NCBI GenBank assembly: GCA_944321515.1
Contig: CALULO010000002.1
Location: 103,163-167,162, forward strand
DNA from: an uncultured Atopobiaceae bacterium
GTDB taxonomy: Bacteria > Actinomycetota > Coriobacteriia > Coriobacteriales > Atopobiaceae
Direction: 5' to 3'
DNA: 64,000 bases
A model generated the notes under the pieces. It had not been told where the DNA came from, did no database searches, and worked only from the letters and a program-made list of their open reading frames with translations. Shown here piece by piece: positions 61,629-64,000 of this stretch. The translations under genes and the position numbers were made by a program. Within the stretch, counting starts at the first letter, position 1. Every line of letters begins with the position of its first letter.

Positions 61629-61779
61629 CCGCGGGGCCGCGGCTCGCCGGCCGGCGGGCTGCGGAGGGGACGTGGCCTTGGGGGCGGAGGCGTCTGTCAC
61701 GCAGGCAGGTGGGGTAAGCTAGCCTATGTGACAACGTCTCCGTCCCCTGTCGGTGAGACAAGAAAGGAACTCCGCACAC

Positions 61780-62913
61780 ATGACTCATACGCACATCCGC
61801 AAGGTCGCCCTCATCGGCTGCGGCATCATGGGTGCGCCGATCGGCGGCCACATCCTGGATGCCGGCTTTGACCTCACGGTCCACAACCGCACGCGCGAGA
61901 AGGCCGAGGGTCTTCTCGCCAAGGGGGCGCACTGGGCTGACAGCCCCGCAGAGGCCGCGGCCGACGCCGACGTGGTCCTCACGATGGTTGGCTACCCCAC
62001 GGACGTCGAGGACGTCTACCTGACCACCGACGGCCTCATCCGCTCCGCCAAGAAGGGCGCCTGGCTCATCGACCTCACCACGAGCTCCCCGCAGCTCGCG
62101 CGTGACATCCACGACGCTGCCGAGGTCGAGGACAAGCACGCCTTCGACTGCCCGGTCACGGGCGGCGAGCAGGGCGCCATCGACGGCACCCTCACGCTCA
62201 TCATGGGCGTCACCGAGCAGGAGGCCGCCCCGGTGCTCCCGCTGCTCGAGTGCTTCTCCAGCCGCCGCTTCTACTTCGACGTGCCGGGCGGCGGCCAGAC
62301 GGCCAAGCTCTGCAACCAGGTGAGCCTCGCCTCCTGCATGATGGGCTACGCCGACGCCGTGGCCCTGGCGGAGCAGTCGGGTATCGACGTGGACCGCATG
62401 CTCGAGGTGCTCGCCAACGGCACGGGCGGCTCCGGGGCCTCCAAGACGCTCGCGCCGCGCTCGGTGGCCGGCGACTTCAAGCCCGGCTTCATGGCCGAGC
62501 ACCTGCGCAAGGACATCGGGCTGGCCCTCCAGCGCTCCGAGGACCTGGACATCACGCTGCCGGGCGCGGAGACGGCCTTCACGCTCTTCGACATGCTCTG
62601 CCAGATCGGCGGCTCGCGCATGGGCACCCAGGCCATCACCCTGCTCTATGACGACGAGGCCACCTGCACCGCCGCCGGGCTCGACTGGTCCCTGCTGGAG
62701 CAGGACGAGGACGGCTGCGACTGCGGCCACGACCACGGCGACCACGAGTGCTCCTGCGGCCACGACCACGGCGAGGGACACGAGTGCTCCTGCGGCCACG
62801 ACCACGACGGCGACCACGAGTGCTGCGGCGGCCACGGTGACGACCACGAGTGCTGCGGCGGCCACGGCCACGACGGCGACCACGAGTGCCACTGCCACCA
62901 CCACGACGACTAG
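61780..62913 (+). CDS. 3-hydroxyisobutyrate dehydrogenase-family reductase with His/Cys-rich metal-binding tail
   Basis: The first 315 residues are a beta-hydroxyacid dehydrogenase. The NAD(P) motif is GCGIMG (13-18), the substrate loop is CPVTGGEQGAIDGTLTLIMG, and the catalytic lysine is in GGGQTAKLCNQVS (about 173). The last 60 residues are unlike this family. They are repeated ECSCGHDHG, ECCGGHGDD and CHCHHH units rich in Cys and His, which should bind zinc, nickel or another metal. The tail is in the same frame with no stop, so it is a true fusion or expansion. The substrate is unknown; ATG 61780 follows AGAAAGGAAC. Confidence 0.85.
   Translation: MTHTHIRKVALIGCGIMGAPIGGHILDAGFDLTVHNRTREKAEGLLAKGAHWADSPAEAAADADVVLTMVGYPTDVEDVYLTTDGLIRSAKKGAWLIDLTTSSPQLARDIHDAAEVEDKHAFDCPVTGGEQGAIDGTLTLIMGVTEQEAAPVLPLLECFSSRRFYFDVPGGGQTAKLCNQVSLASCMMGYADAVALAEQSGIDVDRMLEVLANGTGGSGASKTLAPRSVAGDFKPGFMAEHLRKDIGLALQRSEDLDITLPGAETAFTLFDMLCQIGGSRMGTQAITLLYDDEATCTAAGLDWSLLEQDEDGCDCGHDHGDHECSCGHDHGEGHECSCGHDHDGDHECCGGHGDDHECCGGHGHDGDHECHCHHHDD
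62700..62910 (+). repeat. in-gene repeat encoding the Cys/His tail
   Basis: Units resembling GAGTGCTCCTGCGGCCACGA recur several times with related GAGTGCTGCGGCGGCCACGG units, giving ECSCGHD and ECCGGHG in tandem. Expansion by slippage or recombination is likely. Confidence 0.8.
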
Positions 62914-63008
62914 CCGCCTCGGCCGGCCTGCCGTGACGGGACCCGTCCGTCGCGTGTCGGCCGGCCCGCGGTTCTTCTCGCCCATGGAGAAAGAAGGAAC
63001 CACCGACC

Positions 63009-63791
63009 TTGAACGAAAACGACATCCCGCAGAGCTCCATCGCGGTGCTCATCGACTACGAGAACCTGGCGCTCGGCACCGGCAAGCGCAAGAGGAACGG
63101 CCACCAGGAGCCGGGCCCGCTGCCTGACGTCAAGCTCATCCTGGAGCGCCTGGTCGACAAGGGCCGCATCACGGCCAAGCGCGCCTACTGCGACTGGCAG
63201 CGCTTCTCCGAGGCCGTGACGCCCCTGCACGAGCTCGGCATCGAGCTCATCGAGATCCCGGACCGCGCCTACACGGGCAAGAACTCCGCCGACATCCGCC
63301 TGGCGGTGGACGCCATGGAGATCTGCCTCACCAAGGACCACATCGACACCTTTGCCATCCTCTCCGGGGACTCGGACTTCTCGCCGCTGGTCTCCAAGCT
63401 CAAGGAGTTCGGCAAGACGGTTATCGGCGTGGGCATGAAGGAGGCCACGAGCAGCCTGCTCACCGAGGTCTGCGACGAGTTCCTCTTCTACGAGGACCTC
63501 ACGCGCCGCGCCGGCATCCCCGACTTCACCGGGAAGGTGCCCAAGGAGCGCCAGGAGTGCTACCAGCTGCTCTTTGAGACCATCGACGCCCTGCAGCGCG
63601 AGAGTGACGGCTTCATCCTGGCCTCGCGCCTCAAGGACACCATGAAGCGCAAGCGCCCGCAGTTCGCCGAGGGCACCTACGGGTACCGCTCGTTCACGGC
63701 GCTGCTGCGCGAGGCGGCCAAGCTCGGCTTCATCGAGATTCACCAGGACCCCAAGAGCGGCACCGCCGTGGTCGACGGGTTCTGCGAGTAA
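63009..63791 (+). CDS. NYN-domain (PIN-like) ribonuclease with C-terminal LOTUS/OST-HTH domain
   Basis: The 260-residue protein has an N-terminal NYN nuclease fold: VLIDYENLALG with the first aspartate, DWQRFSEAV, KNSADIRLAVDAMEIC and SGDSDFSPLVSKLKEFGKTVIGVG with acidic metal ligands. Residues about 178-258 form a LOTUS/OST-HTH domain (LLFETIDALQRESDGFILASRLKDTMKRKRPQF), which binds RNA. Such proteins are likely RNA-processing nucleases, often linked to RNA quality control. The start is TTG at 63009, after AGAAAGAAGGA, an unusual initiation codon. The gene is followed at 9 bp by another frame. Confidence 0.85.
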   Translation: MNENDIPQSSIAVLIDYENLALGTGKRKRNGHQEPGPLPDVKLILERLVDKGRITAKRAYCDWQRFSEAVTPLHELGIELIEIPDRAYTGKNSADIRLAVDAMEICLTKDHIDTFAILSGDSDFSPLVSKLKEFGKTVIGVGMKEATSSLLTEVCDEFLFYEDLTRRAGIPDFTGKVPKERQECYQLLFETIDALQRESDGFILASRLKDTMKRKRPQFAEGTYGYRSFTALLREAAKLGFIEIHQDPKSGTAVVDGFCE

Positions 63792-63800
63792 GGAGGACAC

Positions 63801-64000
63801 ATGGCAAACTCGAACAGCGCGCAGATCGCGACTCTCGTCAAGGAGCTCTCCGGCGCGAGCAGGCGCCGTCGCCAGGAGGTCGCCCACCAGCTGGCCCTCA
63901 CGGCCAAGGCGAACCCGCAGCTCATGTTCGACTACGTGGACGAGCTCATCGACGCGCTCTTCCGTCCCGAGGCGCAGACGCGCTGGGAGGTGCTCGACGC
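63801..64000 (+). CDS. N-terminal fragment, helical-repeat-like protein
   Basis: Only 66 codons are visible before the window ends. The start ATG at 63801 follows AAGGAGGACAC. The sequence, SAQIATLVKELSGASRRRRQEV then AHQLALTAKANPQLMFDYVDELIDALFRPEAQTRWEVLDA, looks like HEAT or armadillo-type helical repeats. It lies 9 bp after the NYN-LOTUS gene and may be co-transcribed. Family and function cannot be told from this piece. Confidence 0.7.
   Translation, partial: MANSNSAQIATLVKELSGASRRRRQEVAHQLALTAKANPQLMFDYVDELIDALFRPEAQTRWEVLD

Overview
The window is 64 kb of high-GC, densely coding bacterial chromosome with no phage, plasmid, transposase, CRISPR or tRNA/rRNA signal. Gene content (ECF transporter with a DUF4430 lipoprotein, a tmk-holB-ricT cluster, long HPF, an archaeal-looking topoisomerase I, DegV, a dlt-like operon) suggests an actinomycetotal coriobacterium, possibly an Olsenella-like Atopobiaceae. 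That placement is inference from memory of such genomes, not a search result.

Layout. 0-4.4 kb: tail of an ABC ATPase, a YgbA-DUF454 fusion, release factor 3, an MBL hydrolase and an SDR. 4.4-8.7 kb: a duplicated membrane protein, AraC regulator, Dps, universal stress protein and AlkD-like protein. 8.8-17.2 kb: a two-component system whose kinase is frameshifted, followed by a dlt-like operon (adenylation enzyme, PLP decarboxylase, carrier protein, MBOAT, DltD). 17.3-24.5 kb: TetR regulator, divergent ABC-F and TetM-like ribosome-protection genes, then small accessory proteins. 24.8-28.2 kb: ketopantoate reductase and an old-yellow-enzyme family reductase. 28.7-33.3 kb: a likely cobalamin riboswitch and ECF vitamin transporter. 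33.5-46.7 kb: YebC, aminotransferase, TPR/STAS/Tat/topoisomerase operon, flavoprotein, then tmk-holB-ricT. 47.5-57 kb: transglutaminase-like protein, QueD-like protein, a GH5-like pseudoenzyme, RsmI, MetG, RsmA and TatD. 57-64 kb: ComF, a candidate structured RNA, an amino-acid-type binding lipoprotein, HPF, DegV, a His/Cys-tailed dehydrogenase and a NYN-LOTUS protein.

The most striking signal is not a gene. The oligomer GGCGAGAAGRAC (either strand) recurs about 33 times, and its 9-base core GGCGAGAAG about 60 times by hand count; base composition alone predicts about one core copy. Copies are concentrated in intergenic DNA, often in hairpin loops, and in disposable protein linkers and N-terminal extensions, where they read GEK(D/N) or VLLA. 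This behaves like a genome-wide signal such as a DNA uptake sequence; the window also holds comF. Alongside it are several palindromic intergenic repeat families, including two arrays 14 kb apart with the same 62-bp period.

The second notable item is the dlt-like operon. It inserts a fold-type III PLP decarboxylase between the adenylating enzyme and carrier protein, and the adenylation pocket has Ser where Bacillus DltA has a D-Ala-selective Cys. The operon may therefore decorate an envelope polymer with an amino acid or amine other than D-alanine.
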